From assembly GCA_964576515.1 (NCBI GenBank), contig CAZNUW010000011.1:74991-138990 (forward strand): a DNA stretch of 64,000 nt, in the 5' to 3' direction. The stretch is from SHVO01 sp964576515 (GTDB lineage Bacteria > Pseudomonadota > Alphaproteobacteria > Rhodospirillales > Rhodospirillaceae). The notes under the pieces are model-generated. The model had not been told where the DNA came from. It worked only from the letters and a program-made list of their open reading frames with translations, and did not search any database. The position numbers were made by a program, and so were the translations under genes. This document shows positions 1-8,784 of this stretch, one piece after another; the stretch's first letter is position 1; every line of letters begins with the position of its first letter.

Positions 1-37
1 AACGAGACCAGATCAATTGCGTAAGAGGAGACCCAAG

Positions 38-487
38 ATGCGTCTGTTCCGTGGAGTGTGTGGGGTTGTTGTGGCGGCATCGCTGGCGCTGCCGATTGCG
101 TCGGCGAACGCACAGATGATGCGCGACGAAGATGTCATCGCGTACCGCCAGGAAATCATGAAGACCATGGGCGCGCAGTCCGCGGCCATCGGCCAGATCC
201 TGGCCGGGATGGTGCCGGACAAACTCCTCTATTCTCACTTTGAAGTCCTGTTGCAGTCGGTCCGTCAGGCGAAGCTTGCGTTTGAACCGAACGTCGAAGG
301 CGGAAACGCCCTGCCCGCCGTGTGGACGAACCACGCGGACTTCGTGAAAAAACTCGACGAAGCCGAAGCGGCGCTCATCAAGGCGGTCGAGACCGCGAAG
401 AAGGACGGCGCCGGCGGCCAGACCGGTGAAGCCGCGGTCGGCGCGCTTTCCTGCAAGGGTTGCCACGACACCTATAAGAAGCCGTAA
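38..487 (+). CDS. cytochrome c' (class II c-type cytochrome), periplasmic
   Basis: 149-residue protein with an N-terminal signal peptide ending near the ANA/Q junction, followed by a helical domain and a heme-binding CKGCH motif about ten residues from the C-terminus. A C-terminal CXXCH on a roughly 125-residue helical domain is the class II cytochrome c' pattern; these proteins bind NO or carry electrons in the periplasm. I chose the ATG at 38 because GAGGAG lies at 25-30 and because the signal peptide starts there; an upstream TTG at 17 is less likely. It is followed by a strong terminator, so it is transcribed separately from the formate dehydrogenase genes. The physiological partner is unknown. 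Confidence 0.9.
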   Translation: MRLFRGVCGVVVAASLALPIASANAQMMRDEDVIAYRQEIMKTMGAQSAAIGQILAGMVPDKLLYSHFEVLLQSVRQAKLAFEPNVEGGNALPAVWTNHADFVKKLDEAEAALIKAVETAKKDGAGGQTGEAAVGALSCKGCHDTYKKP

Positions 488-511
488 CCCCGGCTTCCAG
501 CGACACCCGGA

Positions 512-546
512 AACGGCGCGCCCCCTAGAGGCGCGCCGTTTTCTTT
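512..546 (+). terminator. rho-independent terminator after cytochrome c'
   Basis: Perfect 11-bp inverted repeat (512-522 with 530-540) around a 7-nt loop, followed by TTCTTTT. It separates the cytochrome c' gene from the fds operon. Confidence 0.9.
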
Positions 547-573
547 TGTGGAATTTCAAGGGGTCCCGGCGCC

Positions 574-597
574 TTTTGTCTAGACATATGGACAAAA
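574..597. promoter_or_regulatory. 24-bp dyad upstream of fdsG, candidate operator
   Basis: Arms TTTTGTCTA (574-582) and TGGACAAAA (589-597) pair at 8 of 9 positions around GACATA. The central TGTCTAGACA is itself a perfect palindrome. It is the only strong dyad before the fds operon and overlaps an in-frame ATG at 588, which argues for translation from 651 instead. A GntR- or LysR-type regulator of formate oxidation is a reasonable guess, but no regulator gene is adjacent. Confidence 0.5.
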
Positions 598-650
598 TCG
601 GGCAGTATCGAGGTCTGTCAACCGGACCGTTAAGGGCGGATACTCTTCAT

Positions 651-1124
651 ATGTCGACTTATCCCGCCTGGGACGAAAAACACGCCGCGGAGATCATCGG
701 CGCGCACGCCGCCACGGAAGGCGCGACCCTGCCGATGCTTCATGCGCTCCAGCACGCGTTCGGATTCATCCACGACCGCGCGATCGATCTGATCGCATCC
801 ACTCTCAATCTGTCGCGCGCCGAGGTGCATGGGGTTGTGTCCTTTTACCACGACTTCCGCCGCACGCCGCCGGGCCGCCATGTCGTCAAACTTTGCCGGG
901 CGGAAGCCTGCCAATCCATGGGCGCCGACGCCCTCGCCGCGAACGCAAAACGCCGCCTGGGCGTTGACTGGGGCGAGACGACACCCGACGGCAGCGTCAC
1001 GCTGGAACCCGTTTTCTGCCTGGGCCTTTGCGCGTCCGCGCCGGCGGCCATTGTCGACGGACGTCTGAAGGCGCGCCTGACGGAGGATACTCTCGCCGCC
1101 CTCCTCGCCGAGGCGCGCGCATGA
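651..1124 (+). CDS. fdsG: NAD-dependent formate dehydrogenase gamma subunit
   Basis: 157 residues, related to the 24-kDa (NuoE) subunit of complex I. It carries the four cysteines of a thioredoxin-like [2Fe-2S] domain as C-x4-C (LCRAEAC) and C-x3-C (CLGLC). In the FdsGBA complex it passes electrons between FdsA and the FdsB flavin site in the cytoplasm. Start at 651 has a purine-rich site (AAGGGCGGA) about 10 nt upstream; an in-frame ATG at 588 lies inside a dyad and is disfavoured. Its TGA overlaps the ATG of fdsB, so the two are translationally coupled. Confidence 0.95.
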   Translation: MSTYPAWDEKHAAEIIGAHAATEGATLPMLHALQHAFGFIHDRAIDLIASTLNLSRAEVHGVVSFYHDFRRTPPGRHVVKLCRAEACQSMGADALAANAKRRLGVDWGETTPDGSVTLEPVFCLGLCASAPAAIVDGRLKARLTEDTLAALLAEARA

Positions 1125-2662
1125 GTATCCAAGTCCGCATTCCGCTGGATTCCTCCGCCGTGGCCGTCGGCGCCGACGAGGTCGCGCGCGCCGTTGCGAC
1201 GGAAGCAGCCAAGCGCAAGATCGACATCGAGATTGTCCGCACCGGTTCCTACGGCATGGCGTGGCTTGAACCGCTGATCGACGTGGGCGGCGTGGGTTAT
1301 GGTCCGATCACGCTCGCCGACATTCCGAGCCTTTTCGAGGCCGGGTTCGTCACCGGCGGCGCGCACCCGCGCAAGATCGGCCGTATCGACGAACATCCCT
1401 TCATGCGCGCGCAAACACGCCTCACCTTCGCGCGCTGCGGCCGCGTCGATCCGCTGTCGATCGCCGACTATAAAGCACACGCGGGACTGAACGGCCTCAC
1501 GCAGGCCATCGCCCTCGGCCCGGAAAAAACCCTAGATGCGGTTACGGCTTCGGGCCTGCGCGGCCGCGGCGGCGCGGGCTTCCCGACCGGCATCAAGTGG
1601 AAAACCGTCGCGCAAGCGGCGAGCGACATTAAGTACATCGTCTGCAACGCCGACGAAGGGGATTCCGGCACCTTCTCCGACCGCATGATCATGGAAGGCG
1701 ATCCCTTCGCGCTGATCGAAGGCATGATTGTCGCGGGCATCGCGACGGGCGCCACACGCGGCTATATCTACATCCGCTCCGAGTATCCCATCGCCGTCGC
1801 GGTCATGACCCAAGCGCTGCGTAACGCGCACGCCGGCGGACTGCTGGGGGCGAATGTTCTGGGCTCATCTTACGCCTTCGACATCGAGGTGCGCGTCGGC
1901 GCGGGGGCTTACGTCTGCGGCGAAGAGACCTCTTTGCTCGAAAGTCTGGAAGGCAAGCGCGGTCAGGTTCGCGCTAAACCGCCCCTGCCCGCGATCCAGG
2001 GTCTGTTCGGCAAACCGACGGCGGTGAACAATCTCATTACCCTGGCCTCGGTCCCGGCGATCCTCGCCGAGGGCGCGGATAAATATAAAAGCCTGGGCGT
2101 CGGACGCTCGCTGGGGACCATCCCCATTCAGCTCGCGGGCAACGTCAAATACGCCGGGTTGTTTGAAGCGCCGTTCGGCATGACGCTGGGCGACCTCGTG
2201 ATGAAAATCGGCGGCGGAACCTTGAGCGGCCGGCCCGTCCGCGCGGTGCAGGTCGGCGGCCCCTTGGGCGCGTACTTCCCCACCGGCCTGTTCGATACGC
2301 CCTTCGACTATGAAGCTTTCACCGCCAAGGGTGGTCTCATCGGTCATGCCGGGATTGTGGTGTTCGACGACACGGTCGACCTCGCTCGTCAGGCTCGGTT
2401 CGCCATGGAATTCTGCGCGATTGAGTCCTGCGGCAAATGCACGCCTTGTCGCATTGGGTCCGTGCGCGGGGTCGAGGTCATCGACAAGATCATCGCCGGG
2501 GAGTCGCCGGACGCGCAGATCGCGCTCCTCGACGACTTATGTAGTACAATGCGTCAGGGCTCGCTTTGCGCCCTCGGCGGCTTCGTGCCCTATCCGGTGA
2601 CCAGCGCCATGACGCACTTCCCGGAAGACTTCAGGCGCAAGGATTTGAGGAAAGCGTCATGA
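1121..2662 (+). CDS. fdsB: NAD-dependent formate dehydrogenase beta subunit (FMN/NADH site)
   Basis: 513 residues. The N-terminal ~130 residues are thioredoxin-like. A NuoF-like core follows, with the glycine-rich NADH/FMN signature GRGGAGFPTG near residue 147 and a downstream ACGEETSLL-type motif (here YVCGEETSLLES). A C-terminal ESCGKCTPCR motif near residue 435 plus a later Cys bind [4Fe-4S]. This subunit transfers electrons from formate to NAD+. It overlaps fdsG and fdsA by ATGA junctions, as expected for an obligate complex. Confidence 0.96.
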   Translation: MSIQVRIPLDSSAVAVGADEVARAVATEAAKRKIDIEIVRTGSYGMAWLEPLIDVGGVGYGPITLADIPSLFEAGFVTGGAHPRKIGRIDEHPFMRAQTRLTFARCGRVDPLSIADYKAHAGLNGLTQAIALGPEKTLDAVTASGLRGRGGAGFPTGIKWKTVAQAASDIKYIVCNADEGDSGTFSDRMIMEGDPFALIEGMIVAGIATGATRGYIYIRSEYPIAVAVMTQALRNAHAGGLLGANVLGSSYAFDIEVRVGAGAYVCGEETSLLESLEGKRGQVRAKPPLPAIQGLFGKPTAVNNLITLASVPAILAEGADKYKSLGVGRSLGTIPIQLAGNVKYAGLFEAPFGMTLGDLVMKIGGGTLSGRPVRAVQVGGPLGAYFPTGLFDTPFDYEAFTAKGGLIGHAGIVVFDDTVDLARQARFAMEFCAIESCGKCTPCRIGSVRGVEVIDKIIAGESPDAQIALLDDLCSTMRQGSLCALGGFVPYPVTSAMTHFPEDFRRKDLRKAS

Positions 2663-5499
2663 ACCTGATCAAAGAACAAGACTTCGGAACGCCCGCGTCC
2701 AAAGCCGCGGCCACGGTGAAACTCACCATCGATGGTGTCGAGGTCAACGTTCCGGCGGGCACCTCCATCATGCGCGCCGCCGCCGAGATGGGCGTCAGTG
2801 TGCCGAAGCTGTGCGCGACCGACAGTCTCCAGTCTTTCGGCTCATGCCGCCTGTGCCTGGTCGAGATCGAAGGCCGTAACGGCACGCCCGCCTCCTGCAC
2901 CACGCCGGTCGCCGAGGGCATGGTGGTCCACACCCAGACAGGTAACCTTAAGAAGCTCCGCCGCAACGTGATGGAGCTTTATATCTCCGATCATCCGCTC
3001 GACTGTCTCACCTGCGCCGCCAACGGCGATTGCGAATTGCAGGATATGGCCGGCGCCGTGGGCTTGCGGGACGTGCGTTACGGGTTCACCGGCGAAAACC
3101 ACATCCACGACACCAAGGACACCTCGAATCCTTACTTCGATTACGACCCCGCGAAGTGCATCGTATGTTCGCGTTGCGTGCGCGCGTGCGAGGAAGTTCA
3201 GGGCACCTTTGCGCTCACCGTCGAAGGTCGTGGCTTCGACTCCCGCATCGCCGCCGGGCCCACGGACTTCATCGATTCCGAGTGTGTGTCCTGCGGCGCC
3301 TGCGTGCAGGCCTGTCCGACCGCGACGCTGATCGAAAAGTCCGTGGTGGAGATCGGCCAGCCGGAGCACTCCGTGGTCACCACCTGCGCTTACTGTGGCG
3401 TTGGTTGTTCGTTCAAGGCCGAGATGCGCGGCACCGAGGTCGTGCGCATGGTTCCTTATAAGGACGGCAAAGCCAATCACGGCCATTCTTGCGTGAAGGG
3501 CCGCTTTGCCTGGGGCTACGCCACCCACCGCGACCGCATCACCAAGCCCATGATCCGCGCCAAGATCTCCGATCCCTGGCAAGAGGTGAGCTGGGACGAG
3601 GCGATCGCGCACGTCGCCTCCGAGTTCAAGCGCATCCAGAAGACCTACGGGAAGAACGCCATCGGCGGGATCACCTCGTCGCGCTGCACGAACGAGGAAA
3701 CCTACCTCGTCCAGAAGCTGATTCGCGCCGGCTTCGGCAACAACAACGTCGACACCTGCGCGCGCGTCTGCCACTCGCCCACCGGCTATGGCCTGAAACA
3801 GACCTTCGGCACGTCGGCCGGGACGCAAGACTTCGATTCCGTCGACGACGCCGACGTCATCGTGGTCATCGGCGCCAATCCCACGGACGGACATCCGGTG
3901 TTCGCCTCGCGCATGAAACAGCGTTTACGCCAAGGCGCGAAACTTATCGTCATCGACCCGCGCCGCACCGACCTCGTGCGGTCGCCGCACGTCGAGGCGG
4001 CCTATCACCTTCCCTTGCGCCCGGGCACCAACGTCGCCATCGCCAACGCCATCGCCCATGTCATCGTCACCGAGGGGCTGGCGAACGAACAGTTCATCCG
4101 CGAACGCTGCGACTGGAGCGAATTCCAGGATTGGGCGGACGTGGTCGCCCAACCGCACAACAGCCCGGAAGCGGTCGCGCCCATTGCCGGTGTCGATGCC
4201 GATGACATTCGCGCCGCCGCGCGCCTTTACGCCACCGGCGGCAACGCCGCGATCTACTATGGGCTTGGGGTCACCGAGCACAGCCAGGGCACCACCATGG
4301 TCATGTGCATGGCCAACCTCGCCATGGCCACCGGCAACATCGGCCGCCGCGGCGTCGGTGTGAATCCCTTGCGCGGCCAGAACAATGTGCAAGGTGCCTG
4401 CGACATGGGCTCCTTCCCGCACGAGTTCTCCGGCTACCGCCACGTCAGCGACGACGCGACGCGCGCGATGTTCGAGACTCTGTGGGGCGTCGCCCTTGAA
4501 TCCGAGCCCGGCTTGCGCATTCCCAATATGTTCGACGCGGCCGTCGACGGCACCTTCAAAGGCCTCTACGTCCAAGGCGAGGACATCGTCCAGTCGGACC
4601 CGAACACATCCCATGTGGTTGCGGGCTTGAGCGCCATGGAATGCATCGTCGTCCAGGATCTCTTCATCAACGAAACTGCGAAGTTCGCGCACGTCTTCCT
4701 ACCCGGCTCCAGCTTCCTAGAGAAGGACGGGACCTTCACCAACGCCGAACGCCGCATCAGCATGGTGCGCAAGGTGATGCCGCCGCTCGCGGGTAAGGCG
4801 GATTGGGAAACCACCCTCGCCATCGCCAACGCCATGGGTTACCCCATGAGCTATGCGCACCCGTCAGAGATCATGGACGAGATCGCGCGCGCGACACCGA
4901 CCTTCACCGGCGTTTCCTATACGAAGATCGAGAAATTGGGCTCCATCCAGTGGCCCTGCAACGAAAAGGCCCCCGACGGCACGCCGATCATGCATCTCGG
5001 CGGCTTTGTGCGCGGCAAGGGCAAGTTCATCATCACCGAATATGTGCCGACGGACGAGCGCACCGGCCCGCGCTTCCCGCTCCTGCTCACCACGGGGCGC
5101 ATTCTCTCGCAGTACAATGTCGGCGCGCAGACGCGCCGCACCGAGAACGTGGTGTGGCACGGCGAGGACCGGTTGGAGATCAATCCCTTCGACGCCGAAA
5201 ACCGCGGCGTGCGCGACGGCGACTACGTGAAAGTGCAAAGCCGCGCGGGCGCGACCACCTTGCGCGCCCTCATCACCGACCGCGTCGCGCCGGGCGTCGT
5301 CTATACGACCTTCCATCACCCCGACACGCAGATCAACGTGGTGACCACCGAGTTCTCGGACTGGGCCACCAACTGCCCCGAGTACAAGGTCACCGCCGTC
5401 CAGATCACCCTCTCCAACGGGCCCAGCGAGTGGCAGGAGCGCTACCGCGATCTTAGCCGCGCCAACACCCAGATCGCCGCGCCGAGCGCAGCGGAATAA
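2659..5499 (+). CDS. fdsA: NAD-dependent formate dehydrogenase alpha subunit (molybdenum catalytic subunit)
   Basis: 946 residues. Order: [2Fe-2S] ferredoxin domain (C-x4-C-x2-C around residues 50-85), NuoG-type His/Cys [4Fe-4S] segment (HPLDCLTCAANGDC), two ferredoxin [4Fe-4S] motifs, a molybdopterin-oxidoreductase [4Fe-4S] site, then the bis-MGD catalytic domain. The active-site pair is Cys371-His372 in ARVCHSPTG, so this is a cysteine enzyme, not a selenocysteine one. It oxidises formate to CO2 in the cytoplasm. It starts in an ATGA overlap with fdsB and is followed by fdhD after 6 nt. Confidence 0.97.
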   Translation: MNLIKEQDFGTPASKAAATVKLTIDGVEVNVPAGTSIMRAAAEMGVSVPKLCATDSLQSFGSCRLCLVEIEGRNGTPASCTTPVAEGMVVHTQTGNLKKLRRNVMELYISDHPLDCLTCAANGDCELQDMAGAVGLRDVRYGFTGENHIHDTKDTSNPYFDYDPAKCIVCSRCVRACEEVQGTFALTVEGRGFDSRIAAGPTDFIDSECVSCGACVQACPTATLIEKSVVEIGQPEHSVVTTCAYCGVGCSFKAEMRGTEVVRMVPYKDGKANHGHSCVKGRFAWGYATHRDRITKPMIRAKISDPWQEVSWDEAIAHVASEFKRIQKTYGKNAIGGITSSRCTNEETYLVQKLIRAGFGNNNVDTCARVCHSPTGYGLKQTFGTSAGTQDFDSVDDADVIVVIGANPTDGHPVFASRMKQRLRQGAKLIVIDPRRTDLVRSPHVEAAYHLPLRPGTNVAIANAIAHVIVTEGLANEQFIRERCDWSEFQDWADVVAQPHNSPEAVAPIAGVDADDIRAAARLYATGGNAAIYYGLGVTEHSQGTTMVMCMANLAMATGNIGRRGVGVNPLRGQNNVQGACDMGSFPHEFSGYRHVSDDATRAMFETLWGVALESEPGLRIPNMFDAAVDGTFKGLYVQGEDIVQSDPNTSHVVAGLSAMECIVVQDLFINETAKFAHVFLPGSSFLEKDGTFTNAERRISMVRKVMPPLAGKADWETTLAIANAMGYPMSYAHPSEIMDEIARATPTFTGVSYTKIEKLGSIQWPCNEKAPDGTPIMHLGGFVRGKGKFIITEYVPTDERTGPRFPLLLTTGRILSQYNVGAQTRRTENVVWHGEDRLEINPFDAENRGVRDGDYVKVQSRAGATTLRALITDRVAPGVVYTTFHHPDTQINVVTTEFSDWATNCPEYKVTAVQITLSNGPSEWQERYRDLSRANTQIAAPSAAE

Positions 5500-5505
5500 C
5501 AACGG

Positions 5506-6333
5506 ATGTCGATTCCGGATCCCATCGTCCAGGTGCGCCGGGAAAGCCTTCGCAACGGCGTCTTGACCCAAGGCGTCCGCGCGGTTCCTGAAGAGACCGC
5601 GATCGCTTTCACTTATAACCGATCGTCCTACGCCGTGATGATGGCCACCCCGGCCGACCTCGAGGACTTCGCGGTGGGTTTCAGCCGGGCCGAGGGGATT
5701 ATCTCAGCGGCCACGGAGATCGCCGCGCTCGATGTCGTCCCCGGCGATCTCGGCGTCGAACTACGCATGGAACTCACCGGCGCGGTGGCCGACAAATTCA
5801 TCGAACGCCGCCGTCTGATGGCCGGCCCCGTCGGATGCGGTCTCTGCGGGATCGAAAGTCTCACCGAAGCGATGCGCCCCCTCCCGGTGGTGAGCGCTGC
5901 CTTGCGCCTCGACGCCGCATCGGTTTTCCAGGCCCTCGCCGAGATGAACCGTAAACAAGCGATGAGCCAGACCACCCGCGCGGTGCACGCCGCGGCATTC
6001 TGGACGCCCGCACGCGGTCTCGTCGCCCTGCGCGAGGACGTGGGGCGTCACAACGCGCTCGACAAACTTTCCGGCGCACTTGCACGAACGGAAGCCGATG
6101 CCATGCATGGAATCGTTCTGATCTCCAGCCGGGTCTCGGTCGAAATGGTGCAGAAAGCCGCGATGATGAGCGCGCCCGTCATTGTCGCCGTCTCGGCGCC
6201 CACGGCGCTCGCCATCCGGACCGCGGAAAAAGCCGGCGTCACGCTCGTCGCCGTCGCCCGCGACGACGGGTTTGAAATCTTCACACATGGGGAGCGCGTC
6301 ACGTACGGCGCGCAGCAAAATGTCGCCCGATAA
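5506..6333 (+). CDS. fdhD: formate dehydrogenase accessory sulfurtransferase FdhD (FdsC)
   Basis: 275 residues of the FdhD family, which passes sulfur from a cysteine desulfurase to the bis-MGD cofactor before insertion into formate dehydrogenase. The two catalytic cysteines are visible as Cys111 and Cys114 in VGCGLCG, and the family segment EDVGRHNALDK is present. It lies 6 nt after fdsA and overlaps fdsD, the usual position of fdsC in fdsGBACD operons. Confidence 0.95.
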   Translation: MSIPDPIVQVRRESLRNGVLTQGVRAVPEETAIAFTYNRSSYAVMMATPADLEDFAVGFSRAEGIISAATEIAALDVVPGDLGVELRMELTGAVADKFIERRRLMAGPVGCGLCGIESLTEAMRPLPVVSAALRLDAASVFQALAEMNRKQAMSQTTRAVHAAAFWTPARGLVALREDVGRHNALDKLSGALARTEADAMHGIVLISSRVSVEMVQKAAMMSAPVIVAVSAPTALAIRTAEKAGVTLVAVARDDGFEIFTHGERVTYGAQQNVAR

Positions 6334-6535
6334 ACTCGTCTATATGGCCAATCAGATCGGCACCGCCTTCAATTACCAGAAGGACGACGACGCCGTCGCC
6401 TCCATCGCGCAGCATATCAAGGCGTTCTGGGATCCGCGCATGCGGGCGGGGATATTGGCGCACGAAGCGGCCGGCGGACAGGGATTGAATCCACGTGTGC
6501 TGGCTGCGGTGCGGGCGCTTCGCGCGCCGGCCTGA
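6320..6535 (+). CDS. fdsD: formate dehydrogenase delta subunit
   Basis: 71 residues beginning MSPDKLVYMANQIG, the typical FdsD opening, which decides the start at 6320 over the internal ATG at 6344. It overlaps the end of fdhD by 14 nt. FdsD is a small subunit needed for assembly or stability of the soluble NAD-dependent formate dehydrogenase. Last gene of the operon. Confidence 0.92.
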   Translation: MSPDKLVYMANQIGTAFNYQKDDDAVASIAQHIKAFWDPRMRAGILAHEAAGGQGLNPRVLAAVRALRAPA

Positions 6536-6598
6536 TCCCCGCAACGATCCTGCCCGCCGGACGTCTTTCTCACACCTCGGACGAACGTCGATCCGCGC

Positions 6599-6826
6599 TT
6601 AGATTTTCTTGGCCTGCGGCGTGCATTTTGCCGTTCCGGGAACCGGTTTCGGATTGGCGGCCTCATGCGCGAGGCGCAGCGCTCGAAGCTCCAGCGTCCG
6701 CTTAAGGTTTGCGGCCTCTTTCAGGCGTCGTTCGACGAGAAACGCTTCGTCGCGTTTGGCCGTCGCGGTTCGCGAATTCTCCGCCTTGTCGAAGGCCTTT
6801 TCCGCGCGTTTGCGTGCCGGTGTCAT
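6599..6826 (-). CDS. small basic, coiled-coil-prone hypothetical protein
   Basis: 75 residues, very rich in Lys, Arg, Ala and Glu, predicted to be almost wholly helical. Start at 6826 is supported by AGGAG 8 nt upstream on the minus strand. No signal peptide or membrane segment. Convergent with the fds operon. I do not recognise the family; nucleic-acid binding is possible from the charge but not shown. Confidence 0.6.
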   Translation of the reverse strand: MTPARKRAEKAFDKAENSRTATAKRDEAFLVERRLKEAANLKRTLELRALRLAHEAANPKPVPGTAKCTPQAKKI

Positions 6827-7063
6827 GCAGTACTCCTGGTTCGAATGAAACAAAATCTACGATGCACCAACGCGATGCGCGGACCTGGGCGGCGGAGCTC
6901 CTTCCATGAGAATCAGGATGCCGGAAGGCGGAGACCAGAGAGTCCCGCCTTGAACTGATACAGCTTCCCACTGCGCCGACGGCCGTGTCCAGCAAGGAAT
7001 AATGATAAAGCGTCAATGGTTGCGGCAAATCGGCGGTTCGATGGCGCGACGTTACCGTGCTCT

Positions 7064-7100
7064 GAAAAGAAAACGGGAGGCAATCGCTTGCCCCCCGTTT
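7064..7100 (-). terminator. terminator of the metallo-beta-lactamase-fold gene
   Basis: 13-bp stem (7071-7083 with 7088-7100, one mismatch) with a TCGC loop. On the minus strand it is followed by a T-rich run (TTTTCTTTT). It lies just after the stop codon at 7124. The rest of the 6827-7123 gap shows no further gene. Confidence 0.85.
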
Positions 7101-7123
7101 CGTAGCTTCAGTGACGCGATACT

Positions 7124-8623
7124 TTACTTCGCTTTGGCTTTCGCCTTGGCGCCTTTCGGCTGCATGCGGCCGGAGTCGATGAGGAGATCCTCGACCGAAC
7201 CGACGCGCGTGCCGTGCATGGCGGCGACCTTGGTCACATCCACCGCGCCGACCCGCTCCATGTTCTCGATGAGCGCGACCGCGCCCGGGATCGGAGCTTC
7301 CGGCGGAGGTGTGTCGGCCGGCGACGGCGCATAGACGTCGGCGACGCTAATCACCTTCTCCGTCGGCAAGTGCACCATCAACATGGCGTCGGTATGGTTC
7401 AGCCCACGCATCGCGTAGATGTCCACCGAACGCTTGCCGTCGGACAGCGTGTACTTGTCCGCGACCGGTTGGAACTTCGGCACCGCCTTGTTCTTGGCCA
7501 TCGCGTCCGGGTTCATCGTGCGCGGATTTGCCCAGGCCTTCTTGTAGTATTCCTCGTTCACCGCGTGTGTGACAACGGTCGCGCCTTCCGCCACATAGGT
7601 GCGCAAGCCGCCCGAGTGGTCGAAGTGCGTGTGCGTATTCACGATGAAGCGGATCGGCTTGCCCGGAACCAGTTCCTTGGCTTTGGCAATCACCGCCTGC
7701 GACCGTGCCTCGCTCTGCGGAGCCTCGACGACGATCAGATGATCGGCCTGATCGATCAGGAGGCTGTGGTGGCTGCCGCCGCGCAGGTGCCACACACCCG
7801 GCGCCAGCAGTTCTTCCGCGACCGTGATCGGCGGCGCCTGATAGCTCTTCACTTCTTCAGGCACAGTGACGGCCGCCGGCGCGTTCGCGCGAACGCCGGT
7901 GACGGTCAGGCGCAACGCCGGGTGCTCACCCACGATACGGGTGATGCGGCTCGGGAAACGCACGCCGCCATAGATCTTATAGTCCTGGTATTGCGTCTGG
8001 ACGAGCATGTCGCCCAACACAGGATTATCGATCCACGTCTGCACCAGTTCCAGGTCGCCTTGCGCGTTGAAGCGGCCGTAGAATTTCTGATTTCCGACGG
8101 TGAAGGTCGTATCGCCGCCGCGGCGCGTTTCGCGGTACGGGGCTTTATTCGCCTGCGCGAGTTTGATGAAGCCGTGCGGGGTTGAGTGCACCGCCGCCGT
8201 ACGTTCGGCAACGGCGTTCGGCTGCACCGCAGCCGGATTGGTGGCCGTTACATTCCATGCCGACGTGCCGCTCAGGTATTCATCCGCATTCGGCCCAAGA
8301 AATCCGAAGTATTCCTTACGGAACGCAAGGTTCGGGATTTTGTCGGCTTCGGATGGTTCCGTACGCGTCATCTTCAGATTGCTGGCGCCGGTGGCGTAGT
8401 CGACGGTGAGCGTGTAATTCGACACAGGGATCTGCGCCCACGAAGCCGAGTTACTGAATTGCTGACCGACCATGCCCCAGGTTCCATTCCCGACGATCTG
8501 GATGGAATTGGTTTCGGCGACGTTCATATTCTTGGCGGCGGTATCGATACCGCTTTCCTGCCCGCAGGCCGAAAGCGCGAGAGCCGCGGCGATAAACGTG
8601 CCGCGTAACAAGACTTGCTTCAT
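7124..8623 (-). CDS. secreted lipoprotein with metallo-beta-lactamase fold
   Basis: 499 residues. The signal peptide ends in a lipobox (ALSAC, Cys at about residue 19), giving a periplasmic or outer-membrane lipoprotein. The zinc site HTHFDHSGG is near residue 330; a later D (VISVADVYAP) and H (AMHGTR) complete the usual ligand set. The first ~270 residues are a separate unrecognised domain. Similar two-part proteins are annotated as MBL-fold hydrolases with unknown substrates. The C-terminus is a lysine/alanine tail. Start at 8623 has GGAGGAG upstream. Divergent from the secreted amidohydrolase. Confidence 0.85.
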   Translation of the reverse strand: MKQVLLRGTFIAAALALSACGQESGIDTAAKNMNVAETNSIQIVGNGTWGMVGQQFSNSASWAQIPVSNYTLTVDYATGASNLKMTRTEPSEADKIPNLAFRKEYFGFLGPNADEYLSGTSAWNVTATNPAAVQPNAVAERTAAVHSTPHGFIKLAQANKAPYRETRRGGDTTFTVGNQKFYGRFNAQGDLELVQTWIDNPVLGDMLVQTQYQDYKIYGGVRFPSRITRIVGEHPALRLTVTGVRANAPAAVTVPEEVKSYQAPPITVAEELLAPGVWHLRGGSHHSLLIDQADHLIVVEAPQSEARSQAVIAKAKELVPGKPIRFIVNTHTHFDHSGGLRTYVAEGATVVTHAVNEEYYKKAWANPRTMNPDAMAKNKAVPKFQPVADKYTLSDGKRSVDIYAMRGLNHTDAMLMVHLPTEKVISVADVYAPSPADTPPPEAPIPGAVALIENMERVGAVDVTKVAAMHGTRVGSVEDLLIDSGRMQPKGAKAKAKAK

Positions 8624-8784
8624 TGAACTCCTCCCCAAAACAGAACCGGAAGCTTAACCCGCACTCTAGGGTAGTTCCAAGAGCCTTCCGGCGTCATAAC
8701 CTCTTGCACCGCAATGCAAAAAAGTACGAGAGTCGGCGCGGAGCCGGACCTGAAAACCGGCAAAATGACCTGTGGGGGCCGATT

